NCBI RefSeq assembly: GCF_000526935.1
Contig: NZ_JAHA01000006.1
Span: 124,001-188,000 of the forward strand
Length of the DNA stretch: 64,000 nucleotides
Source: Butyrivibrio sp. FCS014
Lineage (GTDB): Bacteria; Bacillota; Clostridia; Lachnospirales; Lachnospiraceae
Direction: 5' to 3'
The notes under the pieces are model-generated. The model saw only the letters and a list, made by a program, of their open reading frames with translations. It had not been told where the DNA came from and did not search any database. Positions 44,094 through 53,922 of this stretch are shown here, in pieces. A program made the position numbers and the translations under genes. Positions within the stretch are counted from its first letter, which is position 1. Every line of letters begins with the position of its first letter.

Positions 44094-45935
44094 ATGGTGT
44101 TTCTATTTACTATATCGGCATATTTATTGCTGTCGGCAAGAGCTTCCGACAGATTTAAAAGAAATGTTACAGAAACTGCTTCGGTTTGCGCGGCGGCTCT
44201 TTTGCTGGTGCTGTACGCCTTTGCGTATGCGGGGCACCTGCAGCTTGTGGGCGCAGCCTCTTTGATATACATAGGCTATGTTTCTGCGGACCTCTTCTAT
44301 AAGAAGGAAGCATGGAAGATCCCCGGTTACTTAAGGAACATATTCTCCCCGGAGATGCTGATGTTTGTGGCAGCAGTTCTTTTTGTGGGCTTCATGACCG
44401 GAGACAGGGTGTTTACCTGGTGGGATGATATCAACTACTGGTCCTCCGATGCCAAGCAGCTGTTTTTTATGGGTGGTTTCCCGGGGAAGTACGGCAATGC
44501 CTCTCCTGAATTCGGGGATTATCCGCCTGTCACCTCTCTGGCCAAATGGCTCTTCCTGCAGCTTAGTCCTGCAGAATACAAAGAGAGCCTTCAGTTTACA
44601 GGTTATTTTGCCCTTAACGCCGTATTCCTTCTGCCTCTTCTTTCCAAGGTAAAAGAGGCATCGGCAAAGCTCTCCAAAGCGGCGGGCCTTTTTCTGTCAG
44701 TCCTTATGTTTGCTGTCCTTATGCTCTTTAGCGGCGTGTTCAACGGCATGATCTACTACGGAACTCCTGCGGACATCACCATGGGGATTGTATACGGAGC
44801 ACTGCTTCTTGCCATATTCGATCGTGAGGGTACTGACAGGGCCTACTATTATATGAGAATAGCCCTGTATGTATCGGTGCTCCTTCTTACCAAATCCGTC
44901 GGGATCGAATGGGCTTTGTTTGCCCTTGTCTTCTATATAATTGTTGCCAAAAAGGAGAAAGGCATTTTCTTTGCGGGAGCCTTTGGGGCAGCGGTGTACG
45001 GCAGCTGGCTTCTTCTGTGCCTTTTAAACAGGAGAGTGGCAAAGCTTACCGGTGCCGGGATCAGAATGGCCACCTCCGGGAATTTCACCGCTCCCGACAA
45101 TACCTTTGATAAGATGAAATATTTCATTGAGGCCTTTCTTTTCTGGCCCATGCACGGCGATAGGAACATTACCCTTGATATCTCGGCGGGATGCGCAATT
45201 GTGCTGATATTTGCGGCTATCATCGCCCTTGGAGCAAGGAAGCTCATCACGGGAAAAGAGATGAGAAAGCTCCTTATATTCTCTGCCGTCACCGGAGCCA
45301 TCGCCTACGGCATTATATTCCTGGCCCATATTTCCATATTCGGGACAGAGGATCAGTATCTTGATGCCTATGCCATGTCGCTGTCCATTGCAAGATACTG
45401 CGCACCCTTTACTCTGGGAACAGCATATCTTCTCTTTGGAATCTCTTTTGAACGGGGCTTTGAGAAGGGAACATCGAGCATTATGGCTGTAGCCGGAATA
45501 TGGGCGGCTTTCATATTCCTTACAGCGGACTACAGCGGCGTATATACACATCTTTTTGACTACAGGAACAGCCTTCAGGAGGATACGGACTACGTATATT
45601 ACATGGTAACCGACGAGGGCAGGAGCATCGCCGCTTCGGTGAGGGGCAGGCAGTACTGGGGAAAGCGTATTTTGATATTCAGAGACCCAGAGAATAATTC
45701 CTATGTTCATAACGCTTACATCAGCAAGGAGGCCTGTCCTGCGGCGCTGGTATATGACGTGTGGTCCTCTGATGACGACAAAGATTCTATAATAAGGAAG
45801 ATGAAGGAAAGCCACGCTGAGTATTTCTATGTGGAGGATCCAAGGAAAGAGGCAGACAATCTCTTTGGAGAGATCCTTAAGGACGGGGAATACAAAGCGG
45901 GGCAAGTATACAGCGTAAATGGAGTAAATTATTGA
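44094..45935 (+). CDS. Multi-spanning membrane protein, putative GT-C glycosyltransferase
   Basis: I chose the ATG at 44094, about 11 bases after AAGGA, because earlier in-frame codons lie within the promoter. The 613-residue product has about twelve membrane helices. An early outside loop contains RVFTWWDDINYWSSDAKQLF, an acidic DD motif placed as in GT-C enzymes that use lipid-linked sugars. The last 120 residues are soluble (QYWGKRILIFRDPENNSYVH and following). The next gene, a dolichyl-phosphate-mannose-synthase-like enzyme, follows after one base and would make the lipid-linked sugar that this enzyme uses. That pairing supports, but does not prove, the assignment. Confidence 0.65.
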   Translation: MVFLFTISAYLLLSARASDRFKRNVTETASVCAAALLLVLYAFAYAGHLQLVGAASLIYIGYVSADLFYKKEAWKIPGYLRNIFSPEMLMFVAAVLFVGFMTGDRVFTWWDDINYWSSDAKQLFFMGGFPGKYGNASPEFGDYPPVTSLAKWLFLQLSPAEYKESLQFTGYFALNAVFLLPLLSKVKEASAKLSKAAGLFLSVLMFAVLMLFSGVFNGMIYYGTPADITMGIVYGALLLAIFDREGTDRAYYYMRIALYVSVLLLTKSVGIEWALFALVFYIIVAKKEKGIFFAGAFGAAVYGSWLLLCLLNRRVAKLTGAGIRMATSGNFTAPDNTFDKMKYFIEAFLFWPMHGDRNITLDISAGCAIVLIFAAIIALGARKLITGKEMRKLLIFSAVTGAIAYGIIFLAHISIFGTEDQYLDAYAMSLSIARYCAPFTLGTAYLLFGISFERGFEKGTSSIMAVAGIWAAFIFLTADYSGVYTHLFDYRNSLQEDTDYVYYMVTDEGRSIAASVRGRQYWGKRILIFRDPENNSYVHNAYISKEACPAALVYDVWSSDDDKDSIIRKMKESHAEYFYVEDPRKEADNLFGEILKDGEYKAGQVYSVNGVNY

Positions 45936-45936
45936 T

Positions 45937-46989
45937 ATGGAGAACATGATCCCTGTTATAATCCCGGCATACGAGCCGGATGAAAAACTCATAAAGCTCA
46001 TGGAAGACTTAAACGCCGCGGGGATTGGCCCTGTGGTGGTGGTTGATGACGGCTCTTTTCCGGGTAAATACGGGGAGATCTTTGATAAGGTAAGAACTCT
46101 TGGAGCAAAGGTGCTGGTCCATGCGGTGAACATGGGAAAGGGCAGAGGCTTGAAGACTGCTTTTAACTATTGCCTGACCGAGTATCCGCTTCTTACGGGA
46201 GTTGTTACCGCAGATTCAGACGGACAGCACTCCCCTGAGGATATCAAAAAGTGCATGGAGGCTCTTAAGGAAAATCCCAAGGCTCTGATCCTTGGGGTGA
46301 GGGACTTTGACCAGTCGGGTATCCCTGCAAGGTCGGTGTTCGGAAACAAGACCACCAGCAGGGTTATGAAGCTTCTTACGGGCATGTCTATCAGCGATAC
46401 CCAGACGGGGCTTAGGGGAATCTCTTCGGAGTTTATGAAGGCTCTTTTGACGGAAAAAGGGGAGAGGTTTGAGTTTGAGACCAACATGCTCCTTGATACA
46501 AAAGAGCTTGGCATAAAAATCGTGGAGGTGCCAATTAAGACCATCTACCTTGAGGAGAATAAGTCCAGCCACTTTAATCCCGTCAAGGATTCCATCAGGA
46601 TCTACGCCATATTCTTTAAGTTCCTGTTCTCGTCCCTGTCCTCGGCCCTTGTGGATATTGTGCTGTTCACCATATTCTGCGCGGTTTTCAGGAAGGTGCC
46701 GGTGGTCATCGGCTATATCATGCTCTCCACCATACTGGCCAGGGTGATCTCGGCAATCTATAATTTCTCGATAAATTACAGGGTGGTGTTTAAGGGAAAA
46801 GGAAGCAGGAAGAAAGCTGCGGTGAAGTACTTTATGCTGGCGGTGTTCATTATGCTGGCCAGTGGCGGGCTTGTCAGTGCCATCTGCGGAGTGCTTCCGG
46901 CTGTGCCCGAAACAGTTGTGAAAATACCGGTGGACTGTCTGTTGTTCCTCTTTAGCTTCTATATGCAAAGGGAAGTAGTCTATAAATAA
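45937..46989 (+). CDS. Polyprenyl-phosphate glycosyltransferase fused to a GtrA membrane domain
   Basis: The 350-residue product begins with a GT2 domain of the dolichyl-phosphate-mannose-synthase type: VIIPAYEPDEKLIKLM, VVVVDDGSF, VTADSDGQHSPEDIK and ISDTQTGLRGIS. From about residue 225 come four membrane helices of the GtrA family (LSSALVDIVLFTIFCAVF, then SAIYNFSINYRVVFK, a GtrA hallmark). Such fusions load a sugar onto undecaprenyl phosphate and help flip it. It starts one base after the stop of the GT-C-like gene. The two probably form one unit for glycan or protein decoration at the surface. Confidence 0.9.
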   Translation: MENMIPVIIPAYEPDEKLIKLMEDLNAAGIGPVVVVDDGSFPGKYGEIFDKVRTLGAKVLVHAVNMGKGRGLKTAFNYCLTEYPLLTGVVTADSDGQHSPEDIKKCMEALKENPKALILGVRDFDQSGIPARSVFGNKTTSRVMKLLTGMSISDTQTGLRGISSEFMKALLTEKGERFEFETNMLLDTKELGIKIVEVPIKTIYLEENKSSHFNPVKDSIRIYAIFFKFLFSSLSSALVDIVLFTIFCAVFRKVPVVIGYIMLSTILARVISAIYNFSINYRVVFKGKGSRKKAAVKYFMLAVFIMLASGGLVSAICGVLPAVPETVVKIPVDCLLFLFSFYMQREVVYK

Positions 46990-47092
46990 AAAAAGTATAA
47001 ACTTGTGACCCGGATTACATTTCATCGTAAAATATTGTATAGAACGTTTTGTTAAAAAAGACTGATGTTTACTGCAATATGAGGAGAACGAT

Positions 47093-48064
47093 ATGAAGGT
47101 TGTTCAGGTTAACAAGAATGATGCTGTATTTTTCTCAGGTGTAGCACCTAAGAATATGCTGGGGCTTTTGGGGCTTCCCAATGCTGCGGCCCTGGGAGTT
47201 GTGGAGAGAAGCCTCGGAGTGGGGATACTTATCTTTACCCAGCAGGCGGAAGAGTCCATAACAATAGAGTGGCTCTATGTTGATGAAGAGTACAGAGGTT
47301 TTGGCTTTGGGGCTTCTTTAATGGAGAAGGTCTTTGAAACTGCGGAATTTCTCAAGGTGAAAAGAGTCTGCGCAAGACTGCCCCAGGAAGAAGACTTTGA
47401 AGCTCTTCAGCTGTATTTCCTTGAGTGGGGATTTGGCTGGAGAAAAACTCTTATGGGAGAATGGAATGTTACCGCAAGGCAGCTCTATGAGAGTCCCTTT
47501 GCCCGCAAGGTAGCTACCATTGATCAGAAATACCCCGATATCAAACCATTTTTTGAAATTTCCAACAAAGCTTTTGCGGATGCGGTTGGCAGGGCGACCG
47601 GTGAAGGCCACGGCATGCTCTATGATGTCGTGAGCGGAAGAAAGTTCCTGGATAAAGACGTTTCTTTAGTGAGTATGAGTAAAGGCAGGATCAACGGATA
47701 TTTCCTGGTCCACAGGGGAGAGAACGTGATCTATCCCGTAGCCCTCTGGTCAGAGGGGGATGAGCCTATGACCATATCTCATCTTCTTGGCAGTGCAATA
47801 AGAGAAGGCGCAAGAGTATTCAGTGCCAAAGATGTTATCAGAGTCACTGCAGATTCCGACAGTACAATTGAATTCATAAGACAGGTTCTTCCCTCAAAAT
47901 TGGAGGAGAGCGCCTATATGATGCAGGCGGATTCCGATTATCTTAGTAATCAATCGGAGGATGAGGACTTTGCGGAAGGCGGTGCTTACGAAGTAAAAGA
48001 CATGTTCAGGCCGAAGGATATTCCCGAAGGGGGATATACGGTTGTTGACGTCGAAGTGAGATAA
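47093..48064 (+). CDS. GNAT acetyltransferase with a second GNAT-like lobe
   Basis: The 323-residue product has a GNAT domain at about residues 1-130. The acetyl-CoA loop region reads IEWLYVDEEYRGFGFGASLMEKVFETAEF, with the R-G-x-G-x-A/S pattern (YRGFGFGAS), so this domain may bind acetyl-CoA. The second half (residues 150-290) looks like a degenerate second lobe, in the style of the two-lobe proteins at 6183 and 53047. It is the first gene of the long co-directional run and ends 11 bases before the kinase-like gene. Its acyl acceptor is unknown. GAGGAGA precedes the ATG. Confidence 0.75.
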   Translation: MKVVQVNKNDAVFFSGVAPKNMLGLLGLPNAAALGVVERSLGVGILIFTQQAEESITIEWLYVDEEYRGFGFGASLMEKVFETAEFLKVKRVCARLPQEEDFEALQLYFLEWGFGWRKTLMGEWNVTARQLYESPFARKVATIDQKYPDIKPFFEISNKAFADAVGRATGEGHGMLYDVVSGRKFLDKDVSLVSMSKGRINGYFLVHRGENVIYPVALWSEGDEPMTISHLLGSAIREGARVFSAKDVIRVTADSDSTIEFIRQVLPSKLEESAYMMQADSDYLSNQSEDEDFAEGGAYEVKDMFRPKDIPEGGYTVVDVEVR

Positions 48065-48075
48065 GAGGGGACATT

Positions 48076-51000
48076 ATGGATTTCAAATACAACGTAAAAA
48101 AAGAAAATGTATCTACATACAATCCTCTGGATTACACCGAGGATCAGATGAGCTTCACCAATATAAAGCAGGAGGATGCGAACGCTCATCCTCAGACTCT
48201 TTTTGACAGAGGACAGACTCTTCAGGACAAACTTCTTGGAATGGGGATAGAAACAGTTGACAGCAAGCAGATGCAGAACAACGCCATCAGCTTTGAGGAC
48301 AGAGTCAATGCTACAAAGGAGTTTGCAAGAACCCAGGCTGCAACTATGGCTAAGACCACAAAGGCGTTCGGTAACAGCGCTGAGATGGATACCATCATAA
48401 GAATGGTAAACGGTCTTAATTCCCTGCTTGAGGGAGATATTCCGAAGATAAACGGCAGAGTCGACGCTGATGTGCTTAAACAAAGGCACTTAAAGGGATA
48501 TGAGGCAGCCATCAATGCCTGCCAGTATTACCTTGATACCAAGACCCCCAAGTATGCCTGGACTAAAAGGCGTTATCGCAGAGTAGAAGCTATGAAACTG
48601 GCTCTCGAAAAAGAGAGAGAGCTTCTTTCGGTGGTTGTCGCCAACATAGCGGACCAGAAGTATAAAGCGGAGGATCTTACAGATGTTCAGACTCCAAGAG
48701 ATCTTCTTGCCAAATCAAATTCACTGAAGGTAATAGGTACTGCCGAGCTCCAGGTAGAGGGCAATTCCACTGATGTATACAGGGTCAGGCTCACTGTCAA
48801 CGGAAAAGAAGGATGGTATTACTTCAAGCAGAATCTTAAACCTGTAGGAGATGATCTTAAGGGATTTGTTGACCGAAGACTCCGTCAGCTTGGAAACAGC
48901 AAGCAGCACATGGGGGATTCCAAGAAGGAAGAGGCCAGACTAAACGGAAAGATTGACGAAAAGGACTATGACTACGGTCAGGAGTTCCTTAACAAAATGA
49001 AGGATAAGCTTGCCTCTGTTTCCGAAAGCGTCAAGGATTCCAGAGCGTTAAACAAGAGATATCTTTCCTTCCTTGGGCATGACTTTGATAAAGTGTTTCA
49101 GAGCCTTACGGAGTACAATGCCCGTGCCGAGGAGTCAAAGGCTACTCTTATAGCTCTTAAGGCAAACCTTGCCAAGGCAAAGAAGGAGGGCGTGAAACTT
49201 GCCCAGGCTGCCCTGGAAGCCCAGATTAAGGCTCACAAGGTTTTCGAGCCTATGGATGAGTATCAGTGGCTTGTTAAGATGGCCAAGTCCAAGGATAACC
49301 CTTTAGGCCTTAATCTTAGTAAGGATAAGGCACTTTTCGACATCTTAAAGAGAATGTCAAAGGATGCAGATCCGAAAAATAAAGAGGGTGGCAATAACAG
49401 GATCAGCAGATTCTTTACCGTTACACTGGGTAAGGAAATTGAGGCTTACGGACAGCAGACGGACAGAAGCAATGCCTCCAACGATGAAGTCATGGCTAAG
49501 AATAATACTGCTACCTATCGAATGGCCAATCTCTTTGGATTTAATGATGTGGTAACCTCCTCGGAGAGCGCGGTCATAAATATTAAGCTGGCGGGAAACA
49601 AGGAGGCTACTGACGTTTCAGGCACAATATCCGTGGAGGCTCCCGGAGTTGAGATGTTAAAGCTCGTTGAAATAGCGGAGAAGAACGGAAGGAAGATCCA
49701 TTATTCGCCAACGGCCATCAGGCAGCTTGTAAGACTTCAGATGTTTGATACCTCTGTTTTGCAGACTGACAGGCACTGGAGAAACTTTAAGTGCAAGACT
49801 CAGCCTGACCTTACAAATTATGACGAGAATAAGCCTCTTACCCAGGACATTGTGATCGATACCATTGGGTCCTACGACCATGATATGTCCTTTGGAGTCA
49901 TGGATCTCAAGGATGCCTTCAAGGACAAGGAGAACCCTGACGGACCAAGCGTAAAGAACGGTATGCTTCCGCCTGTTATAAGGAAAATTGCCAGAAACAG
50001 CCCTGAGGCGGCCTATTACAATGCAAGGCTTCTTGGAGGAGCAAATCTGAATCTGTTTGAGAACATGCTATCTCCCATGCCGAGAGTAGGATGTGAGTAT
50101 GAAGAAACTCATAGAGATAACGTTAAAAAGGGACGTTACCAATACAAAACCATTACTTTAAAGGAACTTGGAATAAAGAGCGCAGATGAACTTCCCAAGA
50201 GAACCATTGAGGTGGAGGGAGAAAAGAGAACCGTTTATGACTATAACGGGATGACGCTCAAAAAGAATACTTTGCACAAGGATACGTTGTATATCTGTGA
50301 TGAAAAAGGTGTAGAGCAGGGACATAACGTCATTGATAAGTATCTTTATAATGAGACAAAAGTGGGAATTATTTATCTTAATGACAAAGACAAAGATACC
50401 ACAGAGATGATAAGAGCCTCGAAAATGCTTGACGGAAGTCCTGTTCCCGAAAAATTAACAGACAAGATCATTAGTCGGTGCAAGGCTATCGCAAAACACA
50501 TTAAGTATAAAGAGGATACCAGCATCACGAGCCTTGATGAACTTAAAAAAGAGGAAAAAATTGATGTTCTTGTGAATGCAATGCTTCTTCACAGCAATCT
50601 GGATCAGATTGACGTGACTGATAATTCCCATGAGAAGAAGGTTTTGAATAAAGATACAGGATACATGGAGCACAGACTCAGGATCGTCATCTATAACTTA
50701 AAGCTTCAGCTGGATACCATGCCCCCTAAGGAAAAAGAAGAACTCCTGGCTGCAGTAAAGCTGAAGGTGCTGCGAATTCTTGATGATGAAAAGAAACAAG
50801 AATATGGCGACCAGAAAGATGATAAAGAGGATCCCAATTACATGGAAGTTCCCACTATGCTTCATATGGACAAAAAGGCATATCTTGATATCGTTAGCAT
50901 GAGAGATAGATTTGATACCGATGTGAAATATGCCCTTCACGACCTTGGGTGGGCAGAGGATAAGATTGCTGCATTCAAACAAAGGCTTGAGCAGCAGATA

Positions 51001-51336
51001 ACAGATATAGAAAAGTGCCGGGACATGGCAGAGAAGATACTTGCAAAGAAGTATCCGGAAAAAAGCAAGCTTAGAAGCTTCTTCCTTGAGGCGGGTGATT
51101 TTAATCAGATCAAAGACATCAATGAAATAGCATGGGATCCCGGAATGAGTTATTTCGCAACGGAGGATGAGAATTACCTTATGTCAGATCCGTACTTCAA
51201 GGAGTTCCTTACTCAGGAAGAAAGACAGACGAGACTTAAGAACACCAACGAACACAGAAAGATCAAGCGAATGCACGGACTTAAGCAGGATCTTTCTTCG
51301 TACAGCACCATGATCAGCGGACGGGTTGGAGCCTGA
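48076..51336 (+). CDS. Large protein with a PI3/4-kinase-like catalytic core
   Basis: This 1086-residue soluble protein has no signal peptide. Helical regions lead to a beta-rich segment at about 215-255 ending in GWYYFKQN, where Lys251 sits like an ATP-binding lysine. A long charged helical insert follows. The C-lobe has TYRMANLFGFNDVV, then TDRHWRN with Asp565, His567 and Asn570, then YDHDMSFG with Asp601 and Asp603. The DRHxxN plus DxD order is that of PI3/4 kinases and relatives such as HipA. Residues 500-610 are the best supported part. It lies directly before a SpoIIE phosphatase. A kinase effector is possible but unproven. Confidence 0.6.
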   Translation: MDFKYNVKKENVSTYNPLDYTEDQMSFTNIKQEDANAHPQTLFDRGQTLQDKLLGMGIETVDSKQMQNNAISFEDRVNATKEFARTQAATMAKTTKAFGNSAEMDTIIRMVNGLNSLLEGDIPKINGRVDADVLKQRHLKGYEAAINACQYYLDTKTPKYAWTKRRYRRVEAMKLALEKERELLSVVVANIADQKYKAEDLTDVQTPRDLLAKSNSLKVIGTAELQVEGNSTDVYRVRLTVNGKEGWYYFKQNLKPVGDDLKGFVDRRLRQLGNSKQHMGDSKKEEARLNGKIDEKDYDYGQEFLNKMKDKLASVSESVKDSRALNKRYLSFLGHDFDKVFQSLTEYNARAEESKATLIALKANLAKAKKEGVKLAQAALEAQIKAHKVFEPMDEYQWLVKMAKSKDNPLGLNLSKDKALFDILKRMSKDADPKNKEGGNNRISRFFTVTLGKEIEAYGQQTDRSNASNDEVMAKNNTATYRMANLFGFNDVVTSSESAVINIKLAGNKEATDVSGTISVEAPGVEMLKLVEIAEKNGRKIHYSPTAIRQLVRLQMFDTSVLQTDRHWRNFKCKTQPDLTNYDENKPLTQDIVIDTIGSYDHDMSFGVMDLKDAFKDKENPDGPSVKNGMLPPVIRKIARNSPEAAYYNARLLGGANLNLFENMLSPMPRVGCEYEETHRDNVKKGRYQYKTITLKELGIKSADELPKRTIEVEGEKRTVYDYNGMTLKKNTLHKDTLYICDEKGVEQGHNVIDKYLYNETKVGIIYLNDKDKDTTEMIRASKMLDGSPVPEKLTDKIISRCKAIAKHIKYKEDTSITSLDELKKEEKIDVLVNAMLLHSNLDQIDVTDNSHEKKVLNKDTGYMEHRLRIVIYNLKLQLDTMPPKEKEELLAAVKLKVLRILDDEKKQEYGDQKDDKEDPNYMEVPTMLHMDKKAYLDIVSMRDRFDTDVKYALHDLGWAEDKIAAFKQRLEQQITDIEKCRDMAEKILAKKYPEKSKLRSFFLEAGDFNQIKDINEIAWDPGMSYFATEDENYLMSDPYFKEFLTQEERQTRLKNTNEHRKIKRMHGLKQDLSSYSTMISGRVGA

Positions 51337-51345
51337 AAAGAATAA

Positions 51346-53034
51346 ATGAAAAAAGAGAAGACCGGAAGAAGAAAATTCAGATTTTCCCTGGGGATGAAAA
51401 CCTCCATAGTCATAGTGATACTGATAGCTATTCTGGCATATCTGACTATTCGGGTAGCTTCTTTTGCGGATAAGACCTCGAACATTATTATATGTGTAAA
51501 GGATATGTACAGCATAGGCAGGACTGCGGCACAGCTGCTGGACCAGGAAAAGACCGTCAGACTCTTTGAAGCGGCCACAGAAGCAGCTTCCGGGACTGAA
51601 AAGGATACTTTGGAGAGCCTTAAGGACAAAGACGTGGTAGCTGCAGCTTCCAGAATCACACCGGATCCCTACTATGATCGTGTCAGACGGGACCTTTCTT
51701 ACGTTGTGGAATCCGGAGAACTTACTGAGGCGGATCTTATGGTTGAAGCTCCCGGCATAGAGAGGGTCTTTATCGTGGCAGCTTCTTCAGAAGAAAGACC
51801 CTTCGGATCGGTGATCGACCTCAGAAAAGGCACTTATGAAACGGGGGACAGCATCATAGGAACTGAGGATTCCTACATGGGATCGGTACTCATGGGAGAA
51901 AAGCTTGAGAATTATGTTCTTGCGCCTTTCTATAGTCCTGATGATCCAAACAGGTTAGTGGGGTATGTGTTCCTTGTGGATGATGGGGAAAGCCAGAATA
52001 GGGTTTCCGAAATTTTCGAGGTGTTTTTTGCACCGGTTATGATCGTTATCCTCCTTATTTTCTGGCTTATTGCCTGGCAGTTCATAAAGCGGGCTGTGGT
52101 GGCGCCGATCGGAAAAATGTCCAGAGCGGCAGCAGGCTATTCCGAGCAGGAAGATAAGATCGAAGGCCCCACATTTTTCCAGGACCTTGGCCTTAAGAGC
52201 AATGATGAACTACGAGACCTTGGAGATGCCATGGCTCTTATGGAGACCAGGATCCATGACTATATGGAGGATCTGCAGGAAGTCACCAGAGAGCGTGAGA
52301 GAACAGCAACGGAGCTGGAGGTGGGCGCCAGGATACAGGCCTCAATGCTCCCGGACGGATCCTTTAATAAAGAGTCTTTTTCCGTCAGCTCCTTTATGAG
52401 GCCTGCCAGAGAAGTAGGCGGGGATTTCTATGATTACTTTGACGTGGGGGATGGAAAGACCGCAGTAGTTATTTCGGATGTTTCCGGAAAGGGCGTTCCT
52501 GCGGCGCTGTTTATGGCAGTTTCAAAATCCGTCATCAAGACTACCGTCCTTGAATACAAAGATGATCTGGCCACAGCTCTTTTCAAGATTAATAATTTCC
52601 TCTGTGAGAGAAACGATGAGATGATGTTCGTGACTTCTTTTGTGGGGGTTTATTCGGAAAAAGACCATAGCTTTACCTATGTGAATGCCGGACATGAGGA
52701 CCCGGTAGTATACAGGCATGAAACAGGAAAATACGACTACATAATGGAAGAGCATGATCTTATGATAGGTGCTCAGAGTGATATAGGCTTTACTCAAAGG
52801 CAGATCACTCTTTCCTCCGGGGATGCGCTGTTTTTGTATACTGACGGACTCACCGATGCTACCAACCCGCAGGAGGAGATGTTTGGCGCAGATCGTATCC
52901 TTAAGGCGCTCAACAGTGATGCGGGCAGAGAAGGGAACGGAGTCATTTCAGACATGTGGGATGAAGTGAACAGATTTGAGAACGGACATGATCAGTTTGA
53001 TGACATTACCATGGTGTATCTGGAAGTAAGGTGA
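51346..53034 (+). CDS. Membrane SpoIIE-type PP2C serine phosphatase
   Basis: The 562-residue protein has a membrane helix at about 18-38, an extracellular sensor of about 180 residues, a second helix at about 225-248, a HAMP-like linker and a PP2C domain. Metal-site residues are intact: GGDFYD with Asp360, YTDGLTDA with Asp500, and FDDITM near the end. It begins nine bases after the kinase-like gene and just before the GNAT-like gene at 53047. Its target may be the phosphorylated product of a neighbour, since no STAS gene occurs in this cluster. Confidence 0.9.
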   Translation: MKKEKTGRRKFRFSLGMKTSIVIVILIAILAYLTIRVASFADKTSNIIICVKDMYSIGRTAAQLLDQEKTVRLFEAATEAASGTEKDTLESLKDKDVVAAASRITPDPYYDRVRRDLSYVVESGELTEADLMVEAPGIERVFIVAASSEERPFGSVIDLRKGTYETGDSIIGTEDSYMGSVLMGEKLENYVLAPFYSPDDPNRLVGYVFLVDDGESQNRVSEIFEVFFAPVMIVILLIFWLIAWQFIKRAVVAPIGKMSRAAAGYSEQEDKIEGPTFFQDLGLKSNDELRDLGDAMALMETRIHDYMEDLQEVTRERERTATELEVGARIQASMLPDGSFNKESFSVSSFMRPAREVGGDFYDYFDVGDGKTAVVISDVSGKGVPAALFMAVSKSVIKTTVLEYKDDLATALFKINNFLCERNDEMMFVTSFVGVYSEKDHSFTYVNAGHEDPVVYRHETGKYDYIMEEHDLMIGAQSDIGFTQRQITLSSGDALFLYTDGLTDATNPQEEMFGADRILKALNSDAGREGNGVISDMWDEVNRFENGHDQFDDITMVYLEVR

Positions 53035-53046
53035 TAGGTGGCGGCC

Positions 53047-53898
53047 ATGAGCAGGATAAGAGACATAGAAAACGGAAGAGATGAAAAATACGCACAGGTC
53101 CTTGGGGCGGAGCTTTCCGATAACCTTGACAGGGACTGCTATGGGGCTTTAGAGGAATGCGACGAGGACGAGGATATAAAGTCCGTTCTTGCCTGGAGTC
53201 TTAAGAATCTCTCCAGTGAAGACAATATCGAGGCTCAGCTTGAGCTTTTTATCCTGGGTGATGGCGCTGATTCCGGAGCCATGCTTGATGAGTATAAAAA
53301 GAGAATGGATGAGGAAGGCGTGTGCAGAACAGTTTTTGAGATGTCCATGCTTCCCGCAAATCTGCAGAAGATCCTTTCCGACAACGGATTTGTGCTTAAG
53401 GAGAAGGAGAGCGTTGATCTTATACAGCCCCTGGACGATGTTACGGGACTTAAGTTTGCAAAGAAAAAGACATCTCCTTCCTACGTGAAAGCCATTTCGG
53501 AGCTGGATCTTTTACAGTTTAAAAGAGGAGTTACCAACTGCATGTTCAGCGGTAGATGCGGCCTTGAGGAGGACCTTCCGGCCCTTCCGCCGGAGTGGTT
53601 TGAAACGGATGTATCCTGCTGCGTCATCACTGATGAAAAGGTCAGCTCTTTGTTCCTTGTTCGGAAGACAAAAAGCGGGGTTCTGATGCCGGTTCTTTTG
53701 TTTGCCCAGGGAATGGACGCGGACAAGTACATGCTGGAGATGATGAGGTATTCCGTAAATGCTGCGGCATCAAAATATCCGGGTGACACAAAAGTGCTTC
53801 TAAGGCGACATGACGGCAAGACCAGGAAGCTTACGGATTATCTTTTCCCGGGAGCGAAGGGAAAGACCGTTATAAGCGGTGTAAGAAACGAGAAATAA
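53047..53898 (+). CDS. GNAT-like two-lobe protein, paralogue of the protein at 6183
   Basis: The ATG at 53047 follows an AGGTGG ribosome site; a GTG at 53038 is less well placed. The 283-residue product is related to the one at 6183: LDLLQFKRGVTNCMFSGRCGLEEDL here against a matching F-R-K-GVTKC segment there, and both contain WFE-DVSC. Neither shows a clear acetyl-CoA loop, so it is probably not an active acetyltransferase. It sits between a SpoIIE phosphatase and an intact-looking GNAT gene, suggesting that a GNAT-like partner and a phosphatase form a conserved pair. Function unknown. Confidence 0.6.
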   Translation: MSRIRDIENGRDEKYAQVLGAELSDNLDRDCYGALEECDEDEDIKSVLAWSLKNLSSEDNIEAQLELFILGDGADSGAMLDEYKKRMDEEGVCRTVFEMSMLPANLQKILSDNGFVLKEKESVDLIQPLDDVTGLKFAKKKTSPSYVKAISELDLLQFKRGVTNCMFSGRCGLEEDLPALPPEWFETDVSCCVITDEKVSSLFLVRKTKSGVLMPVLLFAQGMDADKYMLEMMRYSVNAAASKYPGDTKVLLRRHDGKTRKLTDYLFPGAKGKTVISGVRNEK

Positions 53899-53922
53899 CA
53901 ACACAGGAAAGGAGCAAATACC

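Noticed and set aside
45024-46133. A 369-codon minus-strand frame opposite the GT-C-like and GtrA-fusion genes.
   Set aside because: It is antisense to two recognisable membrane enzymes and has no family features.
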